64,000 bases of DNA, taken from Paguma larvata. Lineage: Eukaryota; Chordata; Mammalia; Carnivora; Viverridae. A program made the translations under genes and the position numbers. Below, piece after piece: positions 34,501-43,992 of the stretch. The notes beneath the pieces are model-generated. The model had not been told where the DNA came from and made no database searches. It saw only the letters and a program-made list of their open reading frames with translations. The stretch is taken from positions 13,116,485 through 13,180,484 of the forward strand of contig CM057823.1 of NCBI GenBank assembly GCA_030068075.1, in the 5' to 3' direction. The number at the start of each line of letters is the position of its first letter. Within the stretch, counting starts at the first letter, position 1.

Positions 34501-34841
34501 AGGCGCTGCGGGGCTGTCGCAGACCACTTCATTCTTTGTCCGGGGGCCCACGGGTGGGAGAGAGGCTGCATGATCGGCAGAAACCGGGGGCCGACGGGGA
34601 AGCCGCCGCGCCCGCCGCCCCTTCCCGGAGGGCGCCGCGCCCAGCTCTGCTCAGAGGCTGCGAGGGCGGACGCGGGGGTCCAGCGGCTGGGGGCGGCCGC
34701 CAGAGCGGGGACCACCCCAGGCGCGCGCCCGGGCCGGGAAGGCGGCGTGCGGGGGCCGCGTGGGACCCCCTCCCCCTCTCTCCGGCGGCTACCCAGACCT
34801 CCGGCGCCCTGCGCCCCAGGCCCACCTTTGATGCCGGCCAT
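25423..34841 (-). CDS. LEPROTL1: LEPROTL1, leptin receptor overlapping transcript-like 1 (endospanin-2)
   Basis: The coding join on the minus strand is 34841-34826, 28500-28425, 26725-26539 and 25539-25423: 396 nt, 131 residues. Every intron is GT-AG and phases are consistent. The protein starts [20 protein letters not shown] and ends [10 protein letters not shown]. Four hydrophobic segments lie at about residues 7-27, 32-52, 69-89 and 100-120, with the charged loop [16 protein letters not shown] between the second and third. This is the whole Vps55 family domain at the usual length. Members sit in Golgi/endosome membranes and influence receptor trafficking; LEPROT and LEPROTL1 are reported to lower surface growth hormone receptor. 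The gene is divergent from SARAF. The start is fixed by exon 1 homology; the promoter is a CpG island. Confidence 0.98.
26238..26370 (-). mobile_element. old CAN-SINE in LEPROTL1 intron 3
   Basis: Reversed short form (taaagtaggcttcacgccca to gagacacccaggcgtccc). The imperfect duplication ctctccactatcatt / ctctccaataccatt is at about 26220 and 26371. Confidence 0.85.
26539..26725 (-). CDS. LEPROTL1: LEPROTL1 coding exon 3
   Basis: 187 nt between a tttttttttctag acceptor and a GTAAGT donor. It encodes the second and third helices and the [16 protein letters not shown] loop, ending FARAHL. Confidence 0.98.
27490..28210 (-). mobile_element. old L1 fragment in LEPROTL1 intron 2 (probable)
   Basis: Reversed diverged L1 sequence ('ttaagactgcctactatttcc', 'caggtttgtttgttattatac', 'tagttgcttacatgac'). 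No coding capacity. Confidence 0.6.
28425..28500 (-). CDS. LEPROTL1: LEPROTL1 coding exon 2
   Basis: 76 nt between a ttactttgcag acceptor and a GTATGT donor. It encodes the first membrane helix, [20 protein letters not shown], then ALPIY. Confidence 0.98.
28651..28846 (+). mobile_element. CAN-SINE in LEPROTL1 intron 1
   Basis: Plus-oriented, 154 nt from the exon 2 acceptor. The near-exact duplication aaaagtgagttatctt / aaaagttagttatttt lies at 28635-28650 and 28847-28862. Confidence 0.94.
29001..29212 (-). mobile_element. CAN-SINE in LEPROTL1 intron 1
   Basis: Reversed long form; duplication actatctccatttct / actgtctccgtttct at 28986-29000 and 29213-29227. Confidence 0.94.
29645..29671 (+). 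repeat. (AC)n microsatellite
   Basis: About 13 perfect AC units in LEPROTL1 intron 1. Confidence 0.97.
29961..30156 (+). mobile_element. CAN-SINE in LEPROTL1 intron 1
   Basis: Plus-oriented; 'gctcttgatttcggctca' head variant. Duplication aaaatggtaata / aaaatggtcata at 29949-29960 and 30157-30168. Confidence 0.94.
30400..31110 (+). mobile_element. L2-like ancient LINE fragments (probable), with a SINE and ATTC repeats
   Basis: Text such as 'cctgctctcctgacacac', 'gcccttgtacatgctgtccttc', 'tccatgaccttaagatctcgg' and the closing (ATTC)n at 31072-31106 follows L2 3' ends as I recall them. Another (ATTC)n block is at 30817-30836. Confidence 0.55.
30589..30803 (-). mobile_element. CAN-SINE in LEPROTL1 intron 1
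   Basis: Reversed long form with T18 start; exact duplication gacaggttttc at 30578-30588 and 30807-30817. Confidence 0.94.
31107..31460 (+). repeat. ancient interspersed repeat (family not assigned)
   Basis: 'caacaaatatctcctgagcacc', 'gaagcttacattctaacagg' and 'gtgcagaggccctcgggccc' belong to a common ancient mammalian repeat. Similar sequence recurs at 35484-35720 and 43170-43790 in this window. Confidence 0.55.
31680..31830 (+). mobile_element. MIR-like fragment (probable)
   Basis: 'gccacttactgtctacata' then 'tgtcagttctttcttctataaaatgag' follows the MIR order of the conserved core. Confidence 0.5.
31893..31951 (+). mobile_element. old L1 3'-end snippet
   Basis: 'ttccagtgtaactaacaaacagtgt' and 'gagtttcagg' match the carnivore L1 terminal UTR in reverse sense. 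Too short for classification. Confidence 0.45.
31968..32188 (-). mobile_element. CAN-SINE in LEPROTL1 intron 1
   Basis: Reversed long form, exact 16-bp duplication ccatctccactttttc at 31952-31967 and 32189-32204. Confidence 0.96.
32205..33600. other. LEPROTL1 intron 1 sequence without named repeats
   Basis: AT-rich and unique-looking for about 1.4 kb. I recognise no element or exon. Confidence 0.4.
33615..34079 (+). other. unidentified 154-codon ORF in LEPROTL1 intron 1, antisense
   Basis: An ATG with G at -3 and +4 opens 154 codons ending at TGA. The predicted peptide is lysine-rich and soluble ([20 protein letters not shown]) with the cysteine cluster [10 protein letters not shown]. No domain, signal peptide or membrane segment is recognised. 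It lies 0.75 kb inside the transcribed region of LEPROTL1, on the opposite strand. Its length is notable for AT-rich sequence, but chance cannot be excluded. Confidence 0.2.
34826..34841 (-). CDS. LEPROTL1: LEPROTL1 coding exon 1
   Basis: ATGGCCGGCATCAAAG, 16 nt encoding MAGIK plus one base, followed by a GTGGG donor. The start context caccgccATGG is a strong Kozak sequence. Confidence 0.97.
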
Positions 34842-34845
34842 GGCG

Positions 34846-34853
34846 GTGACGTA
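34846..34853. promoter_or_regulatory. LEPROTL1: CRE-like site at the LEPROTL1 start codon
   Basis: On the plus strand gtgacgta, i.e. TACGTCAC on the coding strand, five bases upstream of the ATG. This has the ACGTCA half-site of CREB/ATF binding. Confidence 0.55.
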
Positions 34854-34939
34854 GCTCCTGGCTCCAGGACCTGAGGCGGCGGCAGCGGCGGCGGCGGCCC
34901 GGAGACCGGAGACGCGCGGCGGCGGCGGCCAGACAACAC

Positions 34940-34966
34940 CCGGAAGTGCGCGACGAAGCACTTCCG
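34940..34966. promoter_or_regulatory. LEPROTL1: inverted pair of ETS-type sites
   Basis: CCGGAAGTGC (34940-34949) faces GCACTTCCG (34958-34966), both being full ETS/GABP-like cores separated by 8 nt, about 100 bp upstream of the LEPROTL1 ATG. Such pairs commonly mark TATA-less housekeeping start sites. Confidence 0.7.
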
Positions 34967-35483
34967 CCGGCGACTCGCGCTCGCGCGGGGGCGCGGGGGG
35001 CGCGCCGGGCTGGGGGCGGTCGGGCCGCCCCCCTCCTTCCCTGCTGTGCCGCCGTGCACACGAGGAGTTTTGTCCTCGCCTCGGTTCAGTGCCCATATTC
35101 CCCTCAGGCTCGGGGACGCTCCACTCCGAAGCCCCCGTCGGGGATCCCGCAACCTCCCACGTTCTTGGAGGAAAAGGGAGCGGGAGTAGCCACCGTCTTT
35201 TGGGAGGCAAGGGGGATTCTCTTTGGAGGATATTATGTTCTTTAAAGCGCACCCTTTTCTCTCTTCTCCCCTGCCTTGCAGTGGGAGGAATAAGGCTAGT
35301 TCGATCGTCTGTACTTGGCTCCCCGATTTCCGACGCAACTAGGGTTCTAGGGGGACCCACTAAATACTAATACAAATTTAAATACAAGTCCGATCTCTTG
35401 GGAGTTGTGAGAACGCTGTTTTTGTTTTTAGCAGTAGCAGGGCTAGAGGAAAAAGGAGAAAGCAGAGGTCCAAATACGTTTAT

Positions 35484-35720
35484 TTAAGTCATCCTACAAA
35501 TTTATTGAACAACTACTATGTGGGGGGAACAGGGCTAGGCACTGCGGTGAGCAAAACTAGGTGCGGTTTCTGGCCTGAAGGAGCTTGCAGTTTGCAGAGA
35601 CACAGGAGCAAAAAAAAAAAAAAAAAGTAAAATTGTGACTGATAATTGCTAGGAAGATGGGCAGGTAGTCCTTTGAAAGCCTTTATTTAGATCAGAGATA
35701 TTTCTGAGGGAGGGACAACG
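35484..35720 (+). repeat. ancient interspersed repeat (same family as 31107-31460)
   Basis: 'aatttattgaacaactactatg', 'aggcactgcggtgagcaaaac' and 'gaaggagcttgcagtttgcag' match the ancient repeat text seen elsewhere in the window. A17 run at about 35610. Confidence 0.55.
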
Positions 35721-35965
35721 GAAGCATGAATGGGTGCATAGCTAGAAGACAAAAGGGAAAACCCGTTATGGGGAAGAGAAAATATGTTGATGGTGCAGGT
35801 TGGGGGAGTGATTGGATGGTGAGCTTGGGGGCAAACTGGGCCGCAGGAGCCTGGTGTGTTGGAGAAAGGAGAGAAGGCCAGTGGGACTGCTCTGGGTCAG
35901 GGTAGGTCAGCAGAGTCCTAAATTAGGAGATTCTCCCCCCTCTCCTGAGCAATAAGAGTATTTTG

Positions 35966-36172
35966 AAAGTTTTGTTTTTTTAATGTTTATTATTTTTAGA
36001 GAGACAGTGGGGGGAGGGGGCAGAAAGAGGGAGGCACAGAATCTGAAGCAGGATCCAGGCTCCGAGCTGAGCTGCCAGCACAGAGGCCCGTGTGCGTCGC
36101 TGATCCCGGAGCCATGAGATGGTGACCTGAGCCTAAGTCAGACACTTAATAGACTGAGCCAGCCGGGTGCCC
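35966..36172 (-). mobile_element. CAN-SINE
   Basis: Reversed, somewhat diverged copy ending gactgagccagccgggtgccc. Confidence 0.9.
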
Positions 36173-36308
36173 TTTTCGGACCGGTTTTAATAGGTACAGG
36201 TGGAGGTGCTTGACATCAGATTTGAATTTTTAAATCTTTTCAGTCACTGGAGTAAGAAAAACCGGTATGTAAAACTTCGTTGAGTGAATGGTTAAAGAGA
36301 TGTTTTCA

Positions 36309-36523
36309 GGGGCGCCTGGGTGGCTCAGCCAGTTAAGCGTCTGACTTCTGCTCAGGTCCTGATCTCCTGGTTTGTGAGTTCAAGCCCTGCATCAGGCCTT
36401 GTGCTGACAGCTCAGAGCCTGGAGCCTGCTTCGGATTCTGTGTCTCTTCATATTCTGCCCCTCTCCTACTCTCACTCTGTCTCTCATTCTCTCTCAAAAA
36501 TAAACAAATATTTAAAAAAAAAA
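36309..36523 (+). mobile_element. CAN-SINE
   Basis: Plus-oriented long form (ggcgcctgggtggctcagcc), tail of A12. Imperfect duplication gagatgttttca / agatgtttcca. Confidence 0.94.
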
Positions 36524-36529
36524 AAGATG

Positions 36530-37790
36530 TTTCCAAAATGCTTTAAGATAAGAGGTACCCGGAGCTAAAGGTATTGCCTGACTCTGCTTCTCTCCATTAC
36601 TTTCAGGACTGAATTATAATTTTTTAAGAAACAGTTCACTTGAGGCTTAATGCCCCCCGATAAATCTATAGCTATCTTGTGGAGAAGTAGAATTTTTTTC
36701 TATTCAAGTTAGTGCAAAACATTCTGGTGTTTTCTGTATCCTGAAGAGTTTCCATTTAAGGATTGTAGGAGCAAAACCACAAGGCACACTTGAACACAGG
36801 CTATGGACATGTTGCCGTTCGGACAGTCTGCAAACCACCAGCTCCCTTCTCTAAACCGAAGCAGGGGTATGGGTCCTCCGCCCCAAGCATCTTGAAAGGA
36901 GTCGGTAAAATTCAGGGAGAAGTAAAGGATTCCACCCCAAATGGTCGCCGTTAGCATCTTTTTTGTTTTGTTCCACAGTTTTCATCCTGAAAGCAGAATG
37001 GTTGAGGGAACATAATAGAGATAGCTGATCAGTGTTGGTGGTCTTGGTGGCAGTGGAGGTGATAGGTTCTTATAGACTCCTAGCTTTTGGGGGAAAGATC
37101 ATATTTTAGGAAGCCTTTCTCGGCTTCTGCAAGCCCCACTAGCTGAGTTAAGCGCTGGTCCCCTAATTTTCTCTTGTGAGGACAAATAAATAGGTTGGCG
37201 ATTGCAAATATTCATCCTTGATGACATTAACAGGCAACTAGGATTGTTCTTCACGTTAAAAGGATCTCTGTTCATTTGCTTCCATGGTCACGGAATCCTA
37301 TGAGATTATGCTCCATGATTTTTCTGTGAGATCCACAATGTTACTGGCAAGAAAAGACTCACTGCCCTAAGGACTATTTTTGGTCTACCGTGTTGTCTAG
37401 AGGCCCTTGAGACAGTAACAATTGTTTCCACATGTCTTTCAAAAACTACCTGTGACAGAATTCTTTGGGATGCTTCCTAAAAATGCCAGTTTGTGGGCCC
37501 GAGCCCAGGACTCTGAAATTTTATCAAGCACCCTGAAGATTTCCTAAGAAAAGGAAAGTTTGAAAGTAATTGTCTGAAAAAGATAGAATGTCAGGGGTTT
37601 TCTAATCAGTTTGCCAAGTGAAGCCTACACCTTAGTTAACCTTGTATCCTTACAAAGCAGTTAATCCGAGTTACTTGACATAGTTTCAAAAGTTATTCAA
37701 ATAGCTTCTTATCCTCCAGAGTTGACTCACAAAGACTGAGATGGGGGTGAGAGGAAGAGAGAGCTGTTGTTTGTGCCTGGTGTTTTAAAT
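36530..37790. other. intergenic spacer between the two promoters
   Basis: Mostly unassigned. A piece at 37488-37545 ('gtttgtgggcccgagcccagg', 'atcaagcaccctgaagattt') may be a degraded MER5-type DNA transposon, but support is weak. Confidence 0.35.
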
Positions 37791-37884
37791 ATGTGATTTC
37801 ATCCTCTCCACGGTTTTATAAATTTGGAATTATTAACTCTTACAGATCAAGTCAGAGAAATTTCAGGGAAGTATTTAGTTTTTA

Positions 37885-38071
37885 GGGTTTTTTTTTGGTT
37901 AATGTTTACTTATTTATTTTGAGAAAGAGAGAGAGAGAGAGAGAATCCCAAGCAGGCTTTGCACTGTCAGTGCACAACCCAATGCAGGGCTCGATCCCAT
38001 AACCATGAGATCATGACTTGAGCCGAAATCAAGAGTTGGACGCTTATTCAACTGAGCCACCCAGGAGCCCC
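37885..38071 (-). mobile_element. CAN-SINE
   Basis: Reversed copy, shorter GAGA body, head complement gagccacccaggagcccc. Confidence 0.92.
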
Positions 38072-38102
38072 TAGTTTTAGTTTTTAAAAAATGTTACTAT
38101 GG

Positions 38103-38297
38103 GGGCGCCTGGGTGGCTCAGTCGGTTGAGTGTCCGACTTCAACTCAGGTCATGATCTCATGGTTTGTGAATCTGAGCTCCGTGTTGGGCTCTGTGCTGA
38201 CAGCTTAGAGCCTGGAGCCTGCTTCAGACTGGCTGCCTCTCCTCCTCTCCCCTGCTCTGCTCTGTCTCTCTCAAAAATAAATAAAAACACTCAAAAA
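38103..38297 (+). mobile_element. CAN-SINE
   Basis: Plus-oriented copy (gggcgcctgggtggctcagt), truncated CT body, tail aaataaataaaaacactcaa. Only 31 bp separate it from the opposite-strand SINE at 37885-38071. Confidence 0.94.
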
Positions 38298-38334
38298 AAT
38301 TTAAAAATATTATTGTGGAAAAATTAAATATATA

Positions 38335-38640
38335 AAAAGTAGTCAGAATAGTATAATAAATTCCTGTGTACCATCAACTACCTTCAAAAATGAACATATA
38401 GCCCATATTGTTTTGTCTATACTCCCCATCCTCTTTCCCCTACCTCCTATATTATTTTTTCCCAAATTATTTTGAAGAATATTCCAGACATAATTTCATC
38501 TTTAATATTTTAGTATGTTTCTAAAAGGATCATTAAAAATGACATAACCACAGTACATTTATCAAACCTAAAGAAACCAGTTCTTTATAACATCATATAC
38601 CTAGTCAGTGTTCGAATTTCCAATTGTGTCATAAATATCA
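38335..38640 (-). mobile_element. old L1 3' fragment
   Basis: 'cctgtgtaccatcaactaccttc', 'tcttttcccctacc'-like text and 'gaagaatattccagacataa' are typical of reversed old mammalian L1 ends. Confidence 0.6.
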
Positions 38641-38752
38641 TTTATTTTATAGTTTGTTTGAATCAGTTCCCAAATCATGTCCACACATTCCTGTTGCTGT
38701 GTCCCAGTGACAATTTAAGAAACTGCCTCTTATCGTTTAGATCTCAGCTCAA

Positions 38753-38966
38753 GGGGCGCCTGGGTGGCTCAGTCGGTTGGGCGGCTGACTTCAGCTCAGG
38801 TCATGATCTCGCAGTCTGTGAGTTCGAGCCCCGCGTCGGGCTCTGTGCTGACGGCTCAGAGCCTGGAGCCTGCTTCCGATTCTGTGTCTCCCTCTCTCTC
38901 TGCCCTTCCCCTGTTCACACTGTGCCTCTATGTCCCTCAAAAATAAAAACATTAAAAAAAAAAAAA
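38753..38966 (+). mobile_element. CAN-SINE, very low divergence
   Basis: Full-length plus copy with intact head (ggggcgcctgggtggctcag), A13 tail, and an exact 15-bp target-site duplication tagatctcagctcaa at 38738-38752 and 38967-38981. One of the youngest-looking insertions here. Confidence 0.97.
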
Positions 38967-39059
38967 TAGATCTCAGCTCAAATGATAGCTTCTCAGAACC
39001 CTTCCTAGACATCTTATTTATTATAGCACTTCATGTTTTATTACCCTGTTTTCTTCTTT

Positions 39060-39345
39060 TTTAAAAATCGAAATGTATTTAACATGCAATGTTATATTAG
39101 TTTCAGACGTACAACATATCGATTCAATGATTCTGTACTGGGTGCTCACCATGATAGGTGTGGTGACTATCTGCCACCAAATAACATTATTATAATTATT
39201 GGCTATATTCTCTATGCTATACTTTTCATCTCTGTGACTTTTTTATTTTATACCTGGAAACCTCTTAATCCCCTTTATTTCACTCATCCCCCCCCCCCCC
39301 AGGCACCCCCCCCCCCGCAACCATCACTTTGTTTTCTGTATTTAA
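39060..39345 (-). mobile_element. L1 3'-end fragment with C-rich tract
   Basis: 'gcaatgttatattagtttcag', 'cgattcaatgattctgtact' and 'gtgctcaccatgatagg' match the carnivore L1 UTR. A C12 run (39289-39300) and a C9 run (39307-39315) follow. Confidence 0.7.
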
Positions 39346-39355
39346 GAGTCTGATT

Positions 39356-39374
39356 TTGTGTGTGTGTGTGTGTT
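39356..39374 (+). repeat. (TG)n microsatellite
   Basis: About nine TG units. Confidence 0.9.
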
Positions 39375-39639
39375 CGTGTATTCCTCTGTTTTGTTCTTGA
39401 ATGCACTTACTATTTATCTGAACTATGTATTACTTGTTTGTCTCTCCCACCAGAACGTAAGTTCGTACAACTTTAATGTTTTGTCCACCACTGTCTAGAA
39501 TTGTACATGGCAAATGTTGTGATCTCAAATAACGGCGATTCTCTTGTGAAGGTTAATTCATGACCTCTACGTTGCAAAATCCAAAGGTTGCTTTTTGATT
39601 CAAGCTTTCAACAACAGTACACACTGGTGAACTTTCTCT

Positions 39640-40545
39640 TTCTCTCAGCTACCTTACCACCATTCTCCTGGCTTTTCTCATATCTCATCAGAGGCTACTT
39701 TTCAGACTCTTTCTAGGATCTTCCTCTTCCCAGAGTTCAAATGATAGTGTTCTCTTAGTTTTAGTCCTGGGACTCCTTCTTTGCCATATCTAAATTCTCT
39801 TCCTACGTATTTCCTGTGACAATAAATACCATCTTCATTTTGATAACATAACTATCAAGTTTACTTTGGCTTGGAAATGCAGACTTGTATATTCAAATGT
39901 CTGTTTGACATTGTCTATCTGGATGTTTACAGTCACTGTGAACTTAACATGTTCAGAACAGAATTTTCTATTACCTTTATTATTCCAGTCTCACTCCGGC
40001 CCACTCCAAGCCCCACTGTTCTGCCTCCTCTTGTTCCATTCTTCCCCTAATTTACTTTGCCTCAGTTATGTTGAACTTGTTTGCGTCTCCTACCCACTGA
40101 ATTTTGTTTTTTTTTTCACTATTGTATCCCCAGTGCCTAGAACAGGGCCTGGCAGGTGGATGCTCAGTGTATAAACTTATTGTCTGAATTAATGCCTATT
40201 CCTCAAAACAAAAAGCTAGAGCTTTTTGCCAGTGCATCTGCTGTTCCCTAACCTCTGAAGGACCTTCCCCTGTCCTTCGTATGGCTGGTTCTTTCTCTTT
40301 CAGGTCTCAAACTTCAAAATCACTTCCTCAGCAAGGAGATGCCTCCCTGGAGTCACCTCCCAGTCTCCATTGTAACATCCTGTGTTACTTTCACCAATGC
40401 ATTTTTCACTGCCTATTATCTTTGTTTACTAATTGTTTAATGTTTGTCCTATCCCACTTCAGTGTAAGGTCCATGAGTACTGGGACTTTGCCTGTATCCT
40501 TCATGCCTAAAACAGTGCCTGGCATTTGTTGAATGAATGAATGAG
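39640..40545 (+). mobile_element. L2-like ancient LINE fragments (probable)
   Basis: Two stretches end in L2-type 3' text: 'ccagtgcctagaacagggcctggca' near 40132 and 'cagtgcctggcatttgttgaatgaatgaatgag' at 40513-40545. The sequence before each follows the usual pyrimidine-rich L2 layout. Non-coding. Confidence 0.65.
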
Positions 40546-40900
40546 AGAAACCCAGGCCCATCAGACCTCAAAGATAATGTTCCTGCACTCTTAGAACTGT
40601 TTTCTCTGACTGATTCTTTAGGTAGTAGTTTCTTCTCCTGATGTTTTGTAAATTCCTAGTACCTCCACGTACAAGAAAATAGAGGTTCTGAGCTTCTGAA
40701 CCGGGCAACATATTTCCATGTTACTTTCCCCCCAATCTTAGCAAACAGTAGTGGGAAACGAGTCACGTGTCAGGCTCCATCTTAGGTGCTGAGGACAAAA
40801 AGTTTTCTAATGCACAGTCACTTCCCTCAAGGAGCTTATGAAAGTTTCGGAAATGCATAACCTAACGACACTTCTTAGATTTCGCCTTGGTTCAATCTCT
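40546..40900. other. SARAF upstream flank, unassigned
   Basis: No repeat is recognised. It leads into the CpG island. Confidence 0.4.
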
Positions 40901-41117
40901 CTAACCGCTGCACCTTCGCGCGGAACCTTTCTGAGCCGCAGACCAAACGCAACAGGGAGGGGCCCGGATTTCGGTACCGCCCACAACATCCTGCGCCCCG
41001 CCCAGGGCTCCGCCCCCGGCGCCCCGTCCTTCCCTTGGCCCCGCCCCCAGCCGTTCTAAGCTTTAGGGGCGGGGCCCGCGGCGTCCACTCGTGTTCTAAC
41101 GCGCGACGCAGCGGCAG

Positions 41118-41125
41118 TGACGTAA
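41118..41125. promoter_or_regulatory. SARAF: CRE-like site upstream of SARAF
   Basis: TGACGTAA, a CREB/ATF-type site 157 bp before the ATG, with an ETS-type cttccg core near 41219-41224. Confidence 0.5.
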
Positions 41126-41281
41126 CACTTGCGCACGGACCTTCGCTGCGGCTCTGCAGACGCCTCTTCCCTTCGCCGCCGCCCCAGGTGCTTGTGTTGT
41201 AGCGCAGCGGCTCGCGGACTTCCGCAGCCAGGGTTCTGGCCCGCGAGCGCCTGGCAGTCGTCCGCTCTCTTCACCGGAGCC

Positions 41282-41384
41282 ATGGCGGCAGCCGGCGGGC
41301 CGGAAGCTGCTGGGCGCTCTCTCCTTCCCAGCGTCCTCTTGCTTCTGCTGATCACTGGCCCTGCCCTCGGCTGGAACGACCCTG
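41282..41384 (+). CDS. SARAF: SARAF coding exon 1
   Basis: 103 nt from ATG (context ggagccATGG) to a GTGAGT donor. It encodes the signal peptide and GWNDP. Confidence 0.97.
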
Positions 41385-43934
41385 GTGAGTGCTGTCCTCA
41401 CCCGCCCCTTTCTGTTGAATTCAGCTAGCGCCCAGAGGCCCAGCGGGCGACCATTTCCGTTCGCCTCCGCGAGCGCTTTTCTACCCTAATTTCTCATTTC
41501 CATCTTCTTCCCTAGTCATCTGCGTCCTGCCAGGCCATTTTGCTTTTCCCAGAAGTCCTACGGGACAAGTGGGGACAGTTGGGGAGTGGGCGGGGCAGGA
41601 CGGCTCTGTATATTTAAGGTCCCCTTTCTCCCTTCCCTGGACTCCCAGAATTTGTCTACCTTCTCCTTCCTCGGACAACAGCCCTCATCCCTAAGACTAA
41701 CTGAAAAGCTCGGTACTTACCTGGTCGTTTTGCTTTGTTGTCATGACTGTCTGATGTCATCTTCGCTGCCTGTTGTCATGGCTGCCTGTTGCTATGGCTG
41801 ACAGTTCCCACAGCACCGGCAGTCTGTGAGTCATACTTAGTGGACAGGGATGTAAACCTTGCAGATAAGTTAGCAGAATCATAGACATGTGAGCAAAACT
41901 CATGCTGCTTATTCTGACCACTACAGTGAAGTTCATTTCGTTACGTCAGCTTTTCCCATTGTTTTTCACCGAACACTGGAATTTAAAAGACATTATTATT
42001 TTTTGTGTGTGATGGTACACGATAAGTAATTTCTGGAGAAAGGATTTTTTTTACTACTATGTTATTAGAATTTTCTGAAGAATTTTTGTGGAATAAGAAA
42101 TATTCCGTGTAACATATACCTAAAAATACAGGTTCCATTTAATGATGTATGCTGTTAAATTGGAATTATGTAAGAAATACTTTTTAAACAGTTAAAACAT
42201 CATTTTTGGTTTCGGGAATGAAGATGTTATGGCACGAAAAGTTTCAATATTGTATTTGGGACTTGGGTGATAGGAAATGCCTGTGTTTCTTAAGCAACAG
42301 ATTTATTTCTGTAATTTCCTATTTTATTCCTAAATGCTAAAATGAGAGAGAAGATGATTGACTTTGAGTAACTCATCTGAATGCGGATGTTTTATTAGTA
42401 ATAAAAGCCTAGTTGGGTTTAAATGTCCATGTAATTTCCCTATGTATTCCTGGAAGGTTGTATATAAAGATGACAGTTTGGTCAGAATTATAATTTAAAA
42501 ACTAGATTGAAACATTAGTTGAAGCTTCAATTTTTTTTTTAATGTTTTATTTTATTTTTGAGACAGAGAGAGACAGAGCATGAGTGGGGGAGGGGCAGAG
42601 AGAGAGGGGAGACACAGAATCCGAAACAGGCTCCAGGCTCTGAGCCATCAGCACAGAGCCCGACGCAGGGCTCGAACTCACAGACTGCGAGATCATGACC
42701 CGAGCCGAAGTAGGCTGCTCAACCGACTGAGCCAACCAGGCGCTCCGTGAAGCTTCAATTCTTAAGTAAAAAAGAGAAGTTTACAGATGAAGAATCAGGA
42801 GAATTAAAAAAAAAAAAGAAACCAAATTTGAATTAATGGTGAACCTCTTCTTGGAACTCTTAGTCTACGTACTCTATAAACTATTGTTCTGGAACAAAAA
42901 GCACCAAAATATTTTGCATAGTAAACACAATTGGTATTTCTGCTTTACCTTAAATTTACTTTGCGGAACTGTTTTATGAAAGTATTTTATTGGGTTAAGT
43001 TTTATCAAGCCCTTTATTAAAGCAATAATCACTCTTTTTTTTTTTTTTTTGGCTTTGGATGCACTTACTTTGTCTTTAGCCAACATAGAGCAGTGATTTG
43101 TCTGGAAAAAAATTGTATAGCCATTCTAAAAAGATTACCTAAAACTTTTCAAAATTCTTTATGGAATTATTTTATATTTAAGTCACTTTTCTGGGCGTTG
43201 GGAACATAGCAGTTAACAAAACTGAGTGTCTTGACCCCAAGGAGTTTACATCTGTTGAGAAATAGACAGTAAGCAAACTGGTAAGTAGTGTGTCAAATGG
43301 TGAAAAGTGGATGGACAATGATAACACAGAGGAAGGAAGACAGGATGTGCAGGTAGAAGTGGGATTTTCAAAATATGCATTGGTGAGAGAAGACGCCACT
43401 GTTAAGGTGACATTTGATCAGAAACCTGAAGTCAGAGGAGGCGTAAATGACCTGCTATGAATTGTATTTTAAAGTTTCATTCTGTCTGCTCCGTGGAGAA
43501 CAGACTGGGCGGGGGGCGGTCCAGAGAAGCTGGAAGGCCAGTGAAGAGGCTGCTGGTAGCGTGAGTTCCAAGAGGAGTGATGGTTTGGCCAGGGGAGAGG
43601 CAGTGCCGTTGGTGTGAGTGGTTGGATTCTCACCTATTTAGAAGGTGGAGCTGAGCTGATATTCTGATGGATTAGATGTAGGAGTGAGAGGAGAAGGCAA
43701 GGTTTTTGCTTGAGTGGTTAGGAGTGGGGAGTTACCGTTTCCTGAGATGTGGAAGATCGTGGGAGGAGCATGTTCTGGGGGGACCTCGGTTTTGTTCATC
43801 TTAAATTTGAGACTTATGCCCAGAAATCGGGGACCCCAAAAACCACCAGGGAGCCGAGTCCGATGCAAGAACAAAGAGCCTTTAATCGAGCTAGCTCCAG
43901 CTCAATCTCCTACTGCACCGACGCAGCAGTGGGT

Positions 43935-43992
<58 letters not shown>

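Larger units (their letters stand above)
34440..35180. promoter_or_regulatory. LEPROTL1: CpG island and promoter of LEPROTL1
   Basis: About 740 bp of very GC-rich sequence packed with CpG, spanning the short first coding exon. GGC/GCG repeats lie at 34873-34930. TATA is absent, as expected for a housekeeping promoter. Several long ORFs in this island come from stop-poor GC-rich sequence and are not genes. Confidence 0.93.
40915..41480. promoter_or_regulatory. SARAF: CpG island and promoter of SARAF
   Basis: GC-rich, TATA-less. Several GC boxes (ccgccc / gggcgg) lie at 40976-41077, including cccgccc near 40996, ccgccccc near 41010 and 41041, and ggggcggggc near 41067. The island covers the first coding exon. 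Confidence 0.93.

Noticed and set aside
34416..35360. ORFs of 314, 269, 135 and 122 codons in the LEPROTL1 CpG island
   Set aside because: Stop codons are rare in CpG-rich DNA. The peptides are Pro/Arg/Gly/Ala low complexity and overlap on both strands.
41056..41428. About 100-codon ORFs on both strands around SARAF exon 1
   Set aside because: These are shadows of the CpG island. The in-frame upstream extension of SARAF has no ATG before 41282.
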